In this document: positions 19,589 to 29,469 of the stretch, piece after piece | How the letters are laid out: each line of letters starts with the position of its first letter | How positions within the stretch are numbered: position 1 is the first letter of the stretch | Origin: Fragilaria crotonensis | Taxonomy: Eukaryota > Bacillariophyta > Fragilariophyceae > Fragilariales > Fragilariaceae | Direction: 5' to 3' | Assembly: GCA_022925895.1 (NCBI GenBank) | Contig: JAKSYS010000730.1 | Span: forward strand, 1-29,750 | Length of the DNA stretch: 29,750 bases | Position numbers and translations under genes: made by a program | Notes under the pieces: generated by a model | The model's input: the letters and a program-made list of their open reading frames with translations, nothing else | What the model was told of the DNA's origin: nothing | Databases searched by the model: none

Positions 19589-20106
19589 AGCCATCGTATT
19601 GTTTTATGTAGAAACTTACCTGCGAATTTTTGCGGAAGCATGTCACCTCAATTCTTCATTTGGTGCGAACTGCACTTCGTGTCAGACCCAACACCGCAGT
19701 GAATGTTCCATTCTCTGCCACCTTCGCCTCCCACTCTTCGTTTTCAGACGAACCACACTCCTCTCCTGTCTTTGTTGGTGAGTTGTGAATGTTGTGTGCT
19801 GTTTGAGTGTTGATTGATTCGTTTGATCAATCAACAGGATTGATGATGAGTTTTTTCATGCGATTTTCAAGGTGCTGCGGTCGTGCGTGTACTGTCTCCT
19901 ACGTACAGTAGCGCGGTACTGTCTCCTACGTACAGTAGTTGGGGTGCTGTCAAATACAGTACCGCGGAACTGTCAAGTACGGTACCACGGTACTGTACTT
20001 GACAGCACCCCAAGTACTGTGCGTAGGAGACAGTACCTCGCTACTATATAGGCAACGGTAGACCAGTACTACTACTGATCTACCATCCACTCCACTTTGA
20101 CACTGG
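19589..20106 (+). repeat. tandem duplication, unit A
   Basis: It starts AGCCATCGTA and shares long stretches with unit B: ACTGCACTTCGTGTCAGACC, GTGAATGTTCCATTCTCTGC, a GATCAATCAACA core, AAGGTGCTGCGG, and the closing ACTGATCTACCATCCACTCC. Unit A is longer because it carries the complete palindrome at 19916-20036, which in unit B is reduced to part of one arm. Confidence 0.85.
19916..20036. repeat. 121-bp palindrome (long hairpin)
   Basis: The outer 38 positions of each arm pair with only two mismatches (19916-19953 with 19999-20036), and pairing continues imperfectly for about 16 more, leaving a small GTAC-rich centre. A half copy of the arm precedes it (19891-19911). It would fold into a strong cruciform or a double-stranded RNA. 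Confidence 0.88.
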
Positions 20107-20472
20107 AGCCATCGTACTATTGTTTTACATACAACGCTATTCATTTGCCAACTGCACTTCGTGTCAGACCCAACACCCAACACTGCAGTGAATGTTCCAT
20201 TCTCTGCCACGTTGCCCCTCTTCATTTTCAAACGAACCACACTCTTCTGCCTTTGTTGGTGAGTTCTTGTGAATGGCGTTTGTTTGAGTGTTGATTGATT
20301 GATCAATCAACACGATGATGATTTCCTCATGGGATTTTCAAGGTGCTGCGGTTGTGCGTGTACTGTCGCCTATGTATGGTAGCCGTGGTGCTGTCAAGTA
20401 CCGCGGTACTGTAAACAATGGTCGACCAGTACTACTACTACTGATCTACCATCCACTCCACTATGACACTGG
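20107..20472 (+). repeat. tandem duplication, unit B
   Basis: A second, shorter copy of unit A, sharing its start (AGCCATCGTA) and its end (ATCCACTCCACT...GACACTGG). It lacks most of the palindrome. The 20-base block ACTGCACTTCGTGTCAGACC near 20151-20170 is identical in both. Confidence 0.85.
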
Positions 20473-20922
20473 TGCAGCAGCCCTTGTACAGTACTACTGT
20501 GTCAATTTCATCGTTCACCAGCACTTGTGTGACTTTCGAGTTGAAGACTAAGATACCACTTCGTACATGTGCTGGCTCGTTCTTCATGCTTGTTGTACTA
20601 ATCTCCTTCCACTCTCCTTCCTTTTATGCTATTCCTTTTGAAAACTACTAGGAGCGTGGTGACGACAAGTGTTGTGCTTCTCATTTTGTTGTTAATTGAG
20701 GGAATAAGTACTTCGTCTTGTGTGCGTGCTTCGATTGAGTTTGTAAGGCAATCTGTCATCTAGAATCCAATATTCGGTCATCTGCGAGATTCTCATTGAT
20801 TTGAGTGAATCAAACCAGATTGATCTACGGTATTGGTTCTTTTTGTCAGTTGTCTGTTCGCATGCTCAAGAGTTGTATACACGCACACCAGTTGGAGGAT
20901 TATTCATATTTCAACCAACAAA
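20473..20922. other. region upstream of the GNAT/protease-like gene
   Basis: No supported coding. GTAC density falls after about 20600. By position it should contain the promoter and 5' UTR of the plus-strand gene whose first good ATG is at 20923. Confidence 0.4.
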
Positions 20923-21239
20923 ATGGCAGAGGTTCCATCACTGTCCCCTGTCTCTCGTCAGCAAGGAGGAGTCCCTATGGATAAGGCGTACCTGTTCCGT
21001 GATGGTATGGATGAATTCACACCACCTCCAGGAACAAAGGTCAATAGACAATTCAGATCGCAAGTTCGAGTCTTTTATCATCACCCGCTCGTGCTGTTTC
21101 AGAGTTTCCACTACACATGTTCAGCTCTTGGTTTCAAGACCTCCCGTTGTCCAAGATTATGACTCAGAACGAAGAGAGGACTCCAATGAAATTTGGCAAT
21201 TCAAGGTAGTTACATTGTACCCCACGTGTCCAAACAAAC

Positions 21240-21982
21240 AAAGCTGAGGCGACAAGGTTTAAGTGGGCGACAGAAGCTGCAAGGCAATTCTACAGCACAT
21301 CATTCAATTCTACAGAAGCTGATTTGAGCTCTATCGATCGTGCTGTGAATTCTGATCCATCAATAATGATTGTGGGACGTCCTCTTGGAAAGAAGATGAC
21401 CCCTTCAAGAAATCTGTCATAGGGTGCCAAGACTCTGTTGTTATTGCATGCATTACATTTGAAGTGGAATTGGAGATGAAGTTGGTGCGTCGTTGGTGCT
21501 TTGGCTGTTGATTGCAGAATCTGAATCACGGAAGCCATCCGGTCTTACATCCTGGAGACGGCAAGGGTTTTGGGCGTCTGATGTTAGTAATGCTCATCAA
21601 GCATTCAACTTTTTATTATTGTCTCACCGTGAGCTGTCACAATGTCAGGAGAGCCTGCATGGTGTGGACATCTACTTGCAGTGTCCCCATGGCCAGAAAG
21701 GAATTCTACCAAGCCTGTGGGTTCCGTCAAATCAATCTCCAAGACACAACTGGCATTGAGTTTCTTCCCAAGACAATTGCCGACACCTTAATGGACGAGA
21801 CCACAGGTGGATTTGCGTGGATTGTACCAGATTCTGAGGAGCACTGCATTATCCCTCTGATGAAACTTTCTTCCGGTTCCCTTTTGAACAGTGCTGCTAA
21901 CAGTGCTGCTGTCGAGGTTGTTGAAAGCAACAGTGATGTGATCAGTGCAACAAATGATGGTTCCCCCGTGTGCTGTTGTTGA
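21240..21982 (+). pseudogene. GNAT-like acetyltransferase fragment
   Basis: In frame pieces it reads IVGRPLGKKM, SVIGCQDSVVIACITFEVELE (beta strands), GKGFGRLMLVMLIKH (acetyl-CoA-binding loop of motif A, pattern GxGxG/A-like), VDIYLQCP, ARKEFYQACGFRQINL (the FY...GF hallmark of the last GNAT helix and strand) and GFAWIVPDSEEHCIIPLMKL. At least three frame changes occur (about 21408, between 21470 and 21540, and about 21690). GNATs transfer acetyl groups to lysines or small amines; the substrate here is unknown. The fold is inferred from these motifs and needs a profile search. Confidence 0.55.
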
Positions 21983-23115
21983 GTCAGAGGAAGAAAGCAA
22001 GATCAATATAGTATGGAAATCCAGATGTCAACTGATGTGAAATCGAAGGAGCACATTTGCTGTTTTCCACAGGGAATATTCACAAAACTGTTTAAAAGGG
22101 TTGATTCGGCTTCCATTTCCTACTTGCATGCGATGAAAGCACAGTGGTTTTTGCTGTTTGATCGCATTGCAGAATTTCAACACGTCACAGTGCCAAAACG
22201 TCAGAATTCAAATCATTTGATGGATCCCTGTTACGGAAGTCTGAAGTTGGAACTTCAGACTTTCACGTGGCCCTGGATGCCAGTACCATCCAATGCCGCA
22301 GAGGAAGACTGTGTGACCTCACAGGACGACAGTGTTACGTTGGAGGATGTTTCTTCCAGGGAGGATGTTTCGCGAAATGCCAATGAACGGAGTTTGCCAT
22401 CAGAGGAGGATGTTGCCGATTTCAAACCATCTGGATCTGCTGATGGACCTGAACAACAGGAAGAAGATATTGATCTCAACGAAGCCTGGTGGAATGATCC
22501 TGCTAAGCTTCCCCCGAGCAAGCAGGGTATGGAAAGGTGGGCCTCCTCGTACGTATGGTTATGGAGACATTCATGTACCTGATGAATGCCCGAAATTACC
22601 TTTTGGAGAAAGTAGGTACAAAACATTGGTATCAGACAATGAAATTGAGAAATTTAGAAAAAAGTGGCGAAAGAAAGGAGATGAGAAAGATCAGTCAGTG
22701 CTTCTGAGGGATGAAGAGGCAATGAACAAATTTGTGGAGGACAGATTTTTGTACTGGGGTTGGAGCTCTACCAAAGATCACCTGAAGAATGTGGAAAAGA
22801 AGCGGGCCGAGATGCAAAGAAAAATTGATGGATGTAAGAAGAAAAGACGAAGGATGATTACAGAGAGCAGTACACGAAAGAAATAAAGTTTATGAAGAAG
22901 GAAAGGAAGAAATTCAAAGGGCATTTGAATTGGAATGGACATTTGGCACTGAGGCCATGGTGCATGGCCTCAAGTACAACAACGTGAAGATACCTTTGTT
23001 GCACTTTTGGTTTACAATGTTAAGACAAAAGAAGGAAAGTTGGAAATGAAGGAAGAAAAAATTGCTGTTTCAAAGACTGGATCAAGGATGCCGATTATGC
23101 AAAGGGTAATCCAAC

Positions 23116-24078
23116 ATGTCATTAACGGAAACACGGATGGATTTGTACTTGTTCCTGAAGGAAACCATCCTCATTCATACTAAAAAGGTACATAAGCTGC
23201 AATACGTTCACCCACAGACACAATGGGTGTTTGATCCTCAGTCGAAAAGGTCCTTAAGGAGCAACAGTGACTCACCAGGGGGTAAACATATGAAGCAGAT
23301 ACAGGCCCCTGGTTACTGGGAGGTCATCTTTCATGGAGAAACACAGCCCATTCGAACTGATGAAGACTTTGTGAAACAATTTAAGACAGGATTCTTGGAG
23401 GAGGTCAAGCGTATGAGGTGTGGATTTGTTGACATACCAGTGGGCGATTTCAAAGAATCACATTTGCATGAATATCCCAAGCTGCAGGTTCCTGAAGCAC
23501 CCCAGGTGCACTTTGTACAATCCGAAGGTGAAGATCTTTGTGTTTCAAAGTCATTGGCCAGTGCTTTATATGCAATTGGCTTTGATAATGCTGCCAAATC
23601 CATTAACCATTTTGGTGAAAGTCACCTAAGAGGAGGTACTGTTGATGCCATTCGAAAGGTGGGACAGTTTGCTGAAACTCAGCTGCCTACATGGATCACC
23701 CGAAAAGTTCTGAAGAGACCACACATGTTTGATTGGCAACTCCTTCAAGAACAAATGAAGGACACAATGGTATTGGCTGTGCTCAATGAATCCGATGGAA
23801 ATGGTTCACATGCAGTTACCATTCACAGTGGGTATGTGTATGATGCAAATGAAGTGGTTGCAATTCCTCTCTGCAAGGAGGCCTTGGATTATTGCTGCTC
23901 AACCTCAACTGTGAAGAATGAGTTTGTGAGCTTTCGGAAGGCAACTCTTTTTTATGATGGCCCAGACATCAACAGGAAGGCAAGTTTTACTCTTTGGGTA
24001 GATTCAAACAAGCGAGCCGATGGTGATGGTCCAAAGATTGTGAGGGCTCGACAGACGATGGCAACATGTTTCCTTTAG
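23116..24078 (+). CDS. cysteine-protease-like domain ORF of the transposon
   Basis: 320 codons from ATG 23116 to TAG 24076. It is the longest intact piece of the plus-strand gene, though this ATG may not be the native start. Order: a basic N-terminus, GYWEVIFHGETQPIRTDEDF (residues 66-85), a middle strand-rich part, then a segment with a candidate triad in papain-like order: Cys142 in DLCVSKSLASALYAIGF, His232 in GSHAVTIHSG and Asp243 in YVYDANE. A Cys at the head of a helix, a His in a beta strand and an Asp 11 residues later suit C39, OTU or transglutaminase-like folds. I recognise it as a diatom family of unknown function; protease activity is a hypothesis. No signal peptide or membrane segment. 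Confidence 0.55.
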   Translation: MSLTETRMDLYLFLKETILIHTKKVHKLQYVHPQTQWVFDPQSKRSLRSNSDSPGGKHMKQIQAPGYWEVIFHGETQPIRTDEDFVKQFKTGFLEEVKRMRCGFVDIPVGDFKESHLHEYPKLQVPEAPQVHFVQSEGEDLCVSKSLASALYAIGFDNAAKSINHFGESHLRGGTVDAIRKVGQFAETQLPTWITRKVLKRPHMFDWQLLQEQMKDTMVLAVLNESDGNGSHAVTIHSGYVYDANEVVAIPLCKEALDYCCSTSTVKNEFVSFRKATLFYDGPDINRKASFTLWVDSNKRADGDGPKIVRARQTMATCFL

Positions 24079-24691
24079 GTACTTTGATGCAACAAGCTAG
24101 CTAAGCGAATTTGGATGCCCACTCTGTATATGGTTTTGTCTCAAGAACTGTGGAACTGTTGTGTGAGATGGATATAACAAAACAGGGGGCCACGACAGTG
24201 TTTCCAGAGACAAGGTGGTATGTTGGAGACCACTTCCACTCTCTCAACAGGGTTGACTCGTGTTCTTTAATTTCTTCTGTTGTGGATTGAACAACCAGTT
24301 GGTATCTCTCGTCCGGATCCCGGGTGAGTCAACAACAACTACAAGAGCCAAACGACAGGAAACTTCCCATGTTCCCAAAGTCAATTATCATCCAGTCATG
24401 TATGGGACCATCGGACTGATAGCAGGGATGACATCGAAAGGTGTGGACATCTCGTTTGTATTCAGTACAAAAGGTTATTGAGTCGGATTCCTTAAAGGAA
24501 TCAAAAAACTCAATCAACTCCAGGGAAGAGCAAGTAAATCACGGTGAGTTCTGGTGTCCCATTCAATTTTGTACTGAATTTGTTTACTCGATTTGAATCG
24601 ATAAACACAGCCAAATGTTGCTTGTCCGGTGCTCTGAAAGATTCCATTCCTTGTTGTTTCATCATCATGGTGGCTGTCGGGTACATCAGCA

Positions 24692-27010
24692 TCACCATCT
24701 GGTTGCTCCCATGCGCGTGTGTATGGTGTCGATCATGAAGGAGTACATTAAACGTTGGGCTGCCTGAAGTTCATATGCAGAACCCTCAATTCGCTTCTGT
24801 GCCCGTCTCCCAGGGTGCTTTGCAGCAGGAATTAGAAGTGATTCTGGACGCTGTGCACAAAGTTCACTGGAGAGCCAAACCGAGACATATCATCCACAAT
24901 GTGTAACAACTCATGGAATTTCGGAAACTTCCATGCATCCTCGGCATTGCTTTTCTGTCCTTCCTTCCTTATGATGGTTCCCTTTTTCTTACCCTTTTTC
25001 TTGTCATCCTCCTTTCCCTCAACTTTCAAGGGAATGGACTGTTTGCACATATCCATGAAATTGCGAATGGAATCCTGATGTTTCTTCATTTCATTTGCAA
25101 CATGTGCTGGATTTGTAGTCTCCCAGTAATGACTCTGGTTTAGCCAAGCATCGAAACAAAGGAGAGATTCAAGTACTTCAAGGACCTCAGGAACCTTCTT
25201 AGTTGTTCTTTTCTCAAGACATGTTTGGATCATTTGCCATCCTGCTTCATATTGGAAGAGGATGACAAACAAAAAAACGAGGCCAACGCGTTCTGATGCA
25301 GTTATCTTTGTCAAATTTGTTACCCCATTGCTGAAATCTGTTGATGGATACTCCTTTCGGTAGGTTTGGCGATGAGACTTGTGAAATGCTATTGCAAGGT
25401 CATCAAAGGCAGCCTTCTTGGATGCTGGAAGACTGTCAATATAAGTTTTGTTACTTTCTCGATGACACCTTTCCGAAATGCATGCATTGTCTCCACAGGA
25501 GTGGCCCCAAAGATTCCACGCTCAGGGTCAGCAAAGGCAATGTGTTCAAATGCATTTTCAAGTTTATGTTGAGACCATCGTTTCCTGAGATCATCATCAT
25601 TACTCCTGGCAATGAAACCCATATCCGAGGCTACCAGGTATTTGCAATGGACATCACAGTTCTTCAGATCATCATAATTGACATCACAGCACCGATGAGG
25701 CGTTGGATTCCACTGGTGTGAACACCATACCGACCACACAGCATATCTCCTTCTTGCATATCTTGAATGATGAACAACACACATGTGACAATGTCGACAC
25801 AGATTCTACCCTTTGGACCAATTGGCAAATGAACACCACACAGTTGTGGTGAACATTTCGAAAGGTCTCCAATACAGCATCCAGCTCCTTATGATAGATA
25901 CGAATGGCATCGTATACGAAGTGTCTGCTTCTGAGCTGATGAGGACTTCCTCTTTGGGAGAAAGCCATGATAGCCCCATGCCTTGATACTCCTTCTGAAT
26001 TTTTCTGTAAAAATGGCTGGAGTGAACATGTAGGGTTTAAGTGAAAAGCGATCATTCCCTGTTACAGAGGTACGATCAATCCATTGGATGATTGGAACAA
26101 ACAATTGCTTCTGAGGATCTGTGATTAATCGATCATACGCCTTGCGATAGACACTCCCGGACAGTGCCTCACCCAAAACATTGCTGCCTTTCAATTTGTG
26201 GTAGGGCTTCAGGGGATCATTGATATCAATGGCAAGGTTTTCTGCAGTCATAATGCTTGGATTTTGCAGCAAACTTAGCAACTGTGAAGCGAAGTCAAAA
26301 CAAATCACATCTGATGGAGAGCCATGATGTACATCCACTCTTCGTACAAAGGGAAGCAGTCTTTTCCCATTACGAACTGAGTTGATCAGGGCATCAACAT
26401 TTTGGCACGAGAGTCCACCCACTGGGTTGTAAGAATAATTATCAGCAGATGCAGAGCGTGCCCACTCCAGGACTTGACCAAAAGTGTAGTCGGGTGCATT
26501 GGCATGGTCCAGGATTTTGAGGAGAGAAACAGTCCACTTCTGATCGGTAGTATACATGAAGTTTGAACGAAATGATGGGGCTTCCACATCTTCATCAAGT
26601 GCAGAATTCGTACAGGTAAGAATGTTTGGGTCATCACTTAACACGGACAAATCATCACTTTTGTTGCAGTCCTCGATGTCCTCACAAGAAGTGCTTTCAA
26701 CTTCCACACCATTGCCAGCCGGAAACTGCAGAAGGTTGTCTGTGCCATCAAAATCCATGTGGGGATCATTCACCATATGTCGCCTTAAAAGGGCAGGCCT
26801 CTTGTTACTTGTGCATGTGATATTCCCATCCTCATGAAGACGGCGACGGTGTGAAGCAGAAGCCCCATGTGTTGCTGCATGGTGTGATTTCTTCACAATG
26901 AAATTATAACACCCGATGTTTCTATCAATATGCTGTGTATATGCTGCTTGATTGGAAAAGGGTTTCTTGTTGAAATTCAGGCAGAAGGGTTTTGACAGAA
27001 GAGCAGGGTG
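24692..27010 (-). pseudogene. Plavaka/CACTA-like DDE transposase, frameshifted
   Basis: Read from right to left: a zinc-finger-like N-terminus (NQAAYTQHIDRNIGCYNF, about 26960-26905); the long open piece 26896-25889 with an acidic linker, TFGQVLEWARSAS and the first catalytic candidate in PIIQWIDRTSVTGNDRFSLKP (Asp274 of that piece); then, after frame changes near 25900 and 25720, CDVNYDDLKNCDVHCKYL and GIFGATPVETMHAFRKG (about 25700-25470); KKAAFDDLAIAFHKSHRQTY (about 25410-25350); 25314-24832 with KITASERVGLVFLFVI; and finally PESLLIPAAKHPGRRAQKR (about 24860-24800) before TGA at 24692-24694. This is the layout I know from diatom Plavaka-type transposases. At least four indels disable it. 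It catalyses element excision and integration in the nucleus when intact. Confidence 0.75.
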
Positions 27011-27388
27011 CCTTTGAGGAAGCAGACGAGGACAACATTTTGAAGAGAAGGTTTTGAAGAAAGGGTTTTGAAGAGGACGAGTGAAGTGAAAATGAGGTGT
27101 TGAAATTGACAGGACACAGATTCACTAAACAGAAGTTCGGAAAGCGTGCATTCAAATTGTACATTTACTTTCGTACATTTTTGGTGTATGTAAAAATGAA
27201 GGGGTGTGGTATGAATTCAAAATTTGAAAACCCTGCATGAATGTGTAGAACCTACATACCAACTCGGTACTTGGTATGAAATTCAAATGGTGGCAAAAGA
27301 CTATCCCACAAACAGGATTTTCAGTGTTCAAAATTTGGCGCACAATCGGAAAGTTTTCACACAACAAGGAAGCACCACAAATACAACC
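27011..27388. other. divergent intergenic region between transposase and plus-strand gene
   Basis: It separates the minus-strand transposase from the plus-strand gene starting at 27389, so it should hold both promoters. A purine-rich stretch (26960-27100, repeats of AAGAGG and GGGTTTTGA) lies on the transposase side. The transposase frame may begin anywhere in that stretch. Confidence 0.4.
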
Positions 27389-28885
27389 ATGGCATCAATG
27401 GCACACCAAACAGCAGCAGGCATGACTGCCTTAAAGCCCAGCTCTAGGAAACAAAGGAGAGACTTCATAAGGCGTGAAGCAGTGACCACAGATCCCAATG
27501 ATCTGATTCAAAGTGACAACGAGGAGGAGGAGGAAGAAGTGCCACGGAAAATGGATGCAAAACTAGGACAGAAGCATGCATACGAAATCCACCATCCCTA
27601 CCTTCAACTATTAAAGTCGGAAATCAAGTGACAGCCAACTAACATCATCGGTTCCAGGGCTAAGCAGCATAGTGGACATGAGCATGACGGAAAATACAGA
27701 AGAGAATCAAATCAGTGTGATCAAGACTTGCATCAAAAAACACGTGTTCTCTATTTGGAAGTTCTATCAAAAAGACTATCATTCTCATTTCAGTGAAGAT
27801 GAGAAAACACTTTGTGGCTTTATCATGAAGCACACAAACATTCGAGGAACCGAAAACTGGTGGCTTGGGATGCGGAGAATAGTTGTAAAAACACACACTG
27901 ATCTTCGGAACAATGCAATAAAAAACATTTCAAAGGTGAGGAATTGAAGTGAGTGTACTTTGCCAAAGCCCGAGCATACTCACACTCACTTACTTGCATG
28001 CAACATCAAACACCTTGCATCCAGAGGGATTCACTTCCAATTTAGGAACGTATGAACACAGCCTATACAGTGGAAGCGAGGAAGAAACCAGTTACCTCCT
28101 CAAGATGAGGGATAATATCTGCTACTATGCCCAAATCATAGACACCTATGCCCCATGCATTGTCGGCAGCAGCAAGTGGAATAACACTATCAACATGGAG
28201 AACCACTGTGCAACAACTGACAGAAAAGTATGGAGCAAGAAAATCCTGTCCATAAGTGATGAAGCATTCATTTTGCTGTGCCTGATCAACTATGGGAAGA
28301 GGTGGTTCGCGGAATTAGTTAAGACAGAGAAAATGGTAAGTTTATCCGAATGGTTTGTCACAGAACAAACAACAAGAAACTGACTTGTTTTGTTATCACT
28401 TGTTGGAAACAGCGAATTGGTACATGGACTGATGAGGACAACAACAACCTACCCGTAAGTTACACTATGATACTAAATGAAATGAAAAAACCACATCCTA
28501 ACTTCTGACCAATCTTTGCAATACCATGTTCGGCAGCCACCACTTTACACATTCTCCAGGAACAAGGGTGCTCATGATAATGGGGGAGGCTGTGGTTGGT
28601 CACAGGTGGGAATGAGGAAATACGATGAATTATACATGGCCATCAAGAATGATAGAAAGAAATCAACCACCCCAACATTCAACCAGGAACTACTTAAAAT
28701 GTTTCTGTCCAGAAGGAAAAAGGAGTCTGGCCGGGGTCAGGAAACAATTTGATGACAAGGGTAAGAAACGCCCACACAAGTGCATTGATGTATTTGACGA
28801 GGACTCTGATGAGGAGGATGATAACTACTCCAGTCATCTTGCTCCTGAACTTGTCTACAGTGAATTGAAAGTGGAGGCAGTTTAG
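27389..28885 (+). CDS. intron-containing transposon-associated protein, family of unknown function
   Basis: Start ATG 27389 (CAACCATGG). Exon 1 codes a basic then Glu-rich N-terminus (SDNEEEEEEVPRKMD). A frame change near 27628 is either a 40-base intron (27628-27667, with CTAAC) or an indel. Later exons join in phase: 27669-27935 (KHVFSIWKFYQKDYHSHF), intron 27936-28026, 28027-28335 (SISDEAFILLCLINYGKRWF), intron 28336-28412, 28413-28454 (RIGTWTDEDNNNLP), intron 28455-28536, then 28537 onward (GWSQVGMRKYDELYMAIKND). Introns 3 and 4 start GTAAGT and end CAG. A one-base shift near 28735 is needed to reach the acidic tail (DEDSDEEDD) and the stop at 28883-28885. I recall this helix-rich GWS...YNELY pattern beside diatom transposons; function unknown, possibly DNA binding. 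Confidence 0.62.
28336..28412 (+). other. spliceosomal intron (77 nt)
   Basis: Donor GTAAGT after ATG and acceptor GGAAACAG. Removal keeps phase 0 and joins ELVKTEKM to RIGTWTDEDNNN. Confidence 0.75.
28455..28536 (+). other. spliceosomal intron (82 nt)
   Basis: Donor GTAAGT after CTACCC, a possible branch CTAAC near 28497, and acceptor TCGGCAG. Removal joins NNNLP to PPLYTFSRNKG in phase 0. Confidence 0.78.
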
Positions 28886-29082
28886 AATAGATCAGACACT
28901 TAGTAATGAATAGTAGAATGGTTCATCAAAGCCACACGAATAGGCACAATTAAAACTAATCTCCAACAAAAGTTAAAATGAGCGACAATAACATCTATTA
29001 TATGAACAATGTCAGCTCAGAACTACTGAGGTGATTACTTCATACACACTACACAGCAAACTTCTTCTTTTCGAATATCTAA

Positions 29083-29290
29083 TTCAGGAATTGAAATTCA
29101 TGATCACAAATGAAGAAGTGGTATAGTTCATATATTTAGAGTCCAAGAGTTCAGGAATCCCACCCAGTGTTAGTAAAAATGAGTCAGTGAAATTCAGGAA
29201 TTGAAATTTTGGAGCTCAGGAATGCAAAGTATGAGCTCCTATGCAAGAGATGAAAAGTTCAGGAAAATAAATTTCAGAGTTCAGGAATAC
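29083..29290. repeat. right subterminal TCAGGA motif cluster
   Basis: Six TTCAGGA or CTCAGGA motifs, near 29083, 29149, 29193, 29215, 29258 and 29279, all in plus orientation, several followed by AAT(TGAAAT). They match the motif near the left end and lie 130-360 bases inside the right terminus. Confidence 0.68.
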
Positions 29291-29337
29291 GAGAAACCCG
29301 CTTCATACACATGATGTACAAGCTCTTTAGTCCTAAG

Positions 29338-29362
29338 TTTTTACCTATATTTTAGGTAAAAA
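29338..29362. repeat. perfect 10-bp inverted repeat
   Basis: TTTTTACCTA and TAGGTAAAAA flank TATTT, about 60 bases inside the right terminal repeat. No counterpart is seen at the left end. Confidence 0.6.
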
Positions 29363-29418
29363 TTATGAACAAAAAATTATCATATCAAAGATAATTGGTT
29401 TTTCATATCCAAGAGCCG

Positions 29419-29446
29419 ACTTGGTTTTGGCACCCTTAGATGTAGT
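29419..29446 (-). repeat. right terminal inverted repeat
   Basis: Its reverse complement begins ACTACATCTAAGGGTGCCAA and matches the left repeat at 27 of 28 positions. Confidence 0.85.
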
Positions 29447-29469
29447 ACTCCGAGAGTGTATCAGTTTAA

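Larger units (their letters stand above)
20923..24540 (+). pseudogene. frameshifted transposon gene: GNAT-like domain plus cysteine-protease-like domain
   Basis: The ATG at 20923 (context CAAAATGGC) opens MAEVPSLSPVSRQQGGVP. Coding similarity then passes through several frames: 20923 to about 21180, 21240-21422, about 21405-21470, 21540-21982 (GNAT-like), 22013 to about 22540, 22540-22886 (Lys-rich coiled region), 23116-24078 (protease-like) and 24108-24290 (FPETRWYVGDHFHSL). Some breaks may be introns, but most show no splice consensus and simple indels explain them. I recognise the combined protein as a recurrent family near diatom transposons, with no established function. It is convergent with the transposase, ending about 150 bp from it. 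Decay here parallels decay of the transposase. Confidence 0.62.
18641..29446. mobile_element. large CACTA/Plavaka-like DNA transposon, about 10.8 kb
   Basis: The ends are near-perfect inverted repeats of 28 bp (18641-18668 and 29419-29446, one mismatch). The base before the left repeat makes it read CACTAC; the right one reads TACTAC. Short motifs with TCAGGA core cluster just inside both ends, as subterminal transposase-binding repeats do in CACTA elements. Inside are a Plavaka/CACTA-like DDE transposase (minus) and two plus-strand genes. No clear 3-bp target duplication is seen; only a 2-bp AC on each side, which chance could give. The interior may itself contain later insertions, for example the repeat block at 18.9-20.6 kb. 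The transposase is broken, so the copy is inactive unless helped in trans. Confidence 0.72.

Noticed and set aside
18637-29450. 3-bp target duplication for the DNA transposon
   Set aside because: Left TGA (or GAC) and right CTC (or ACT) do not match; only a 2-bp AC would, which is not convincing.
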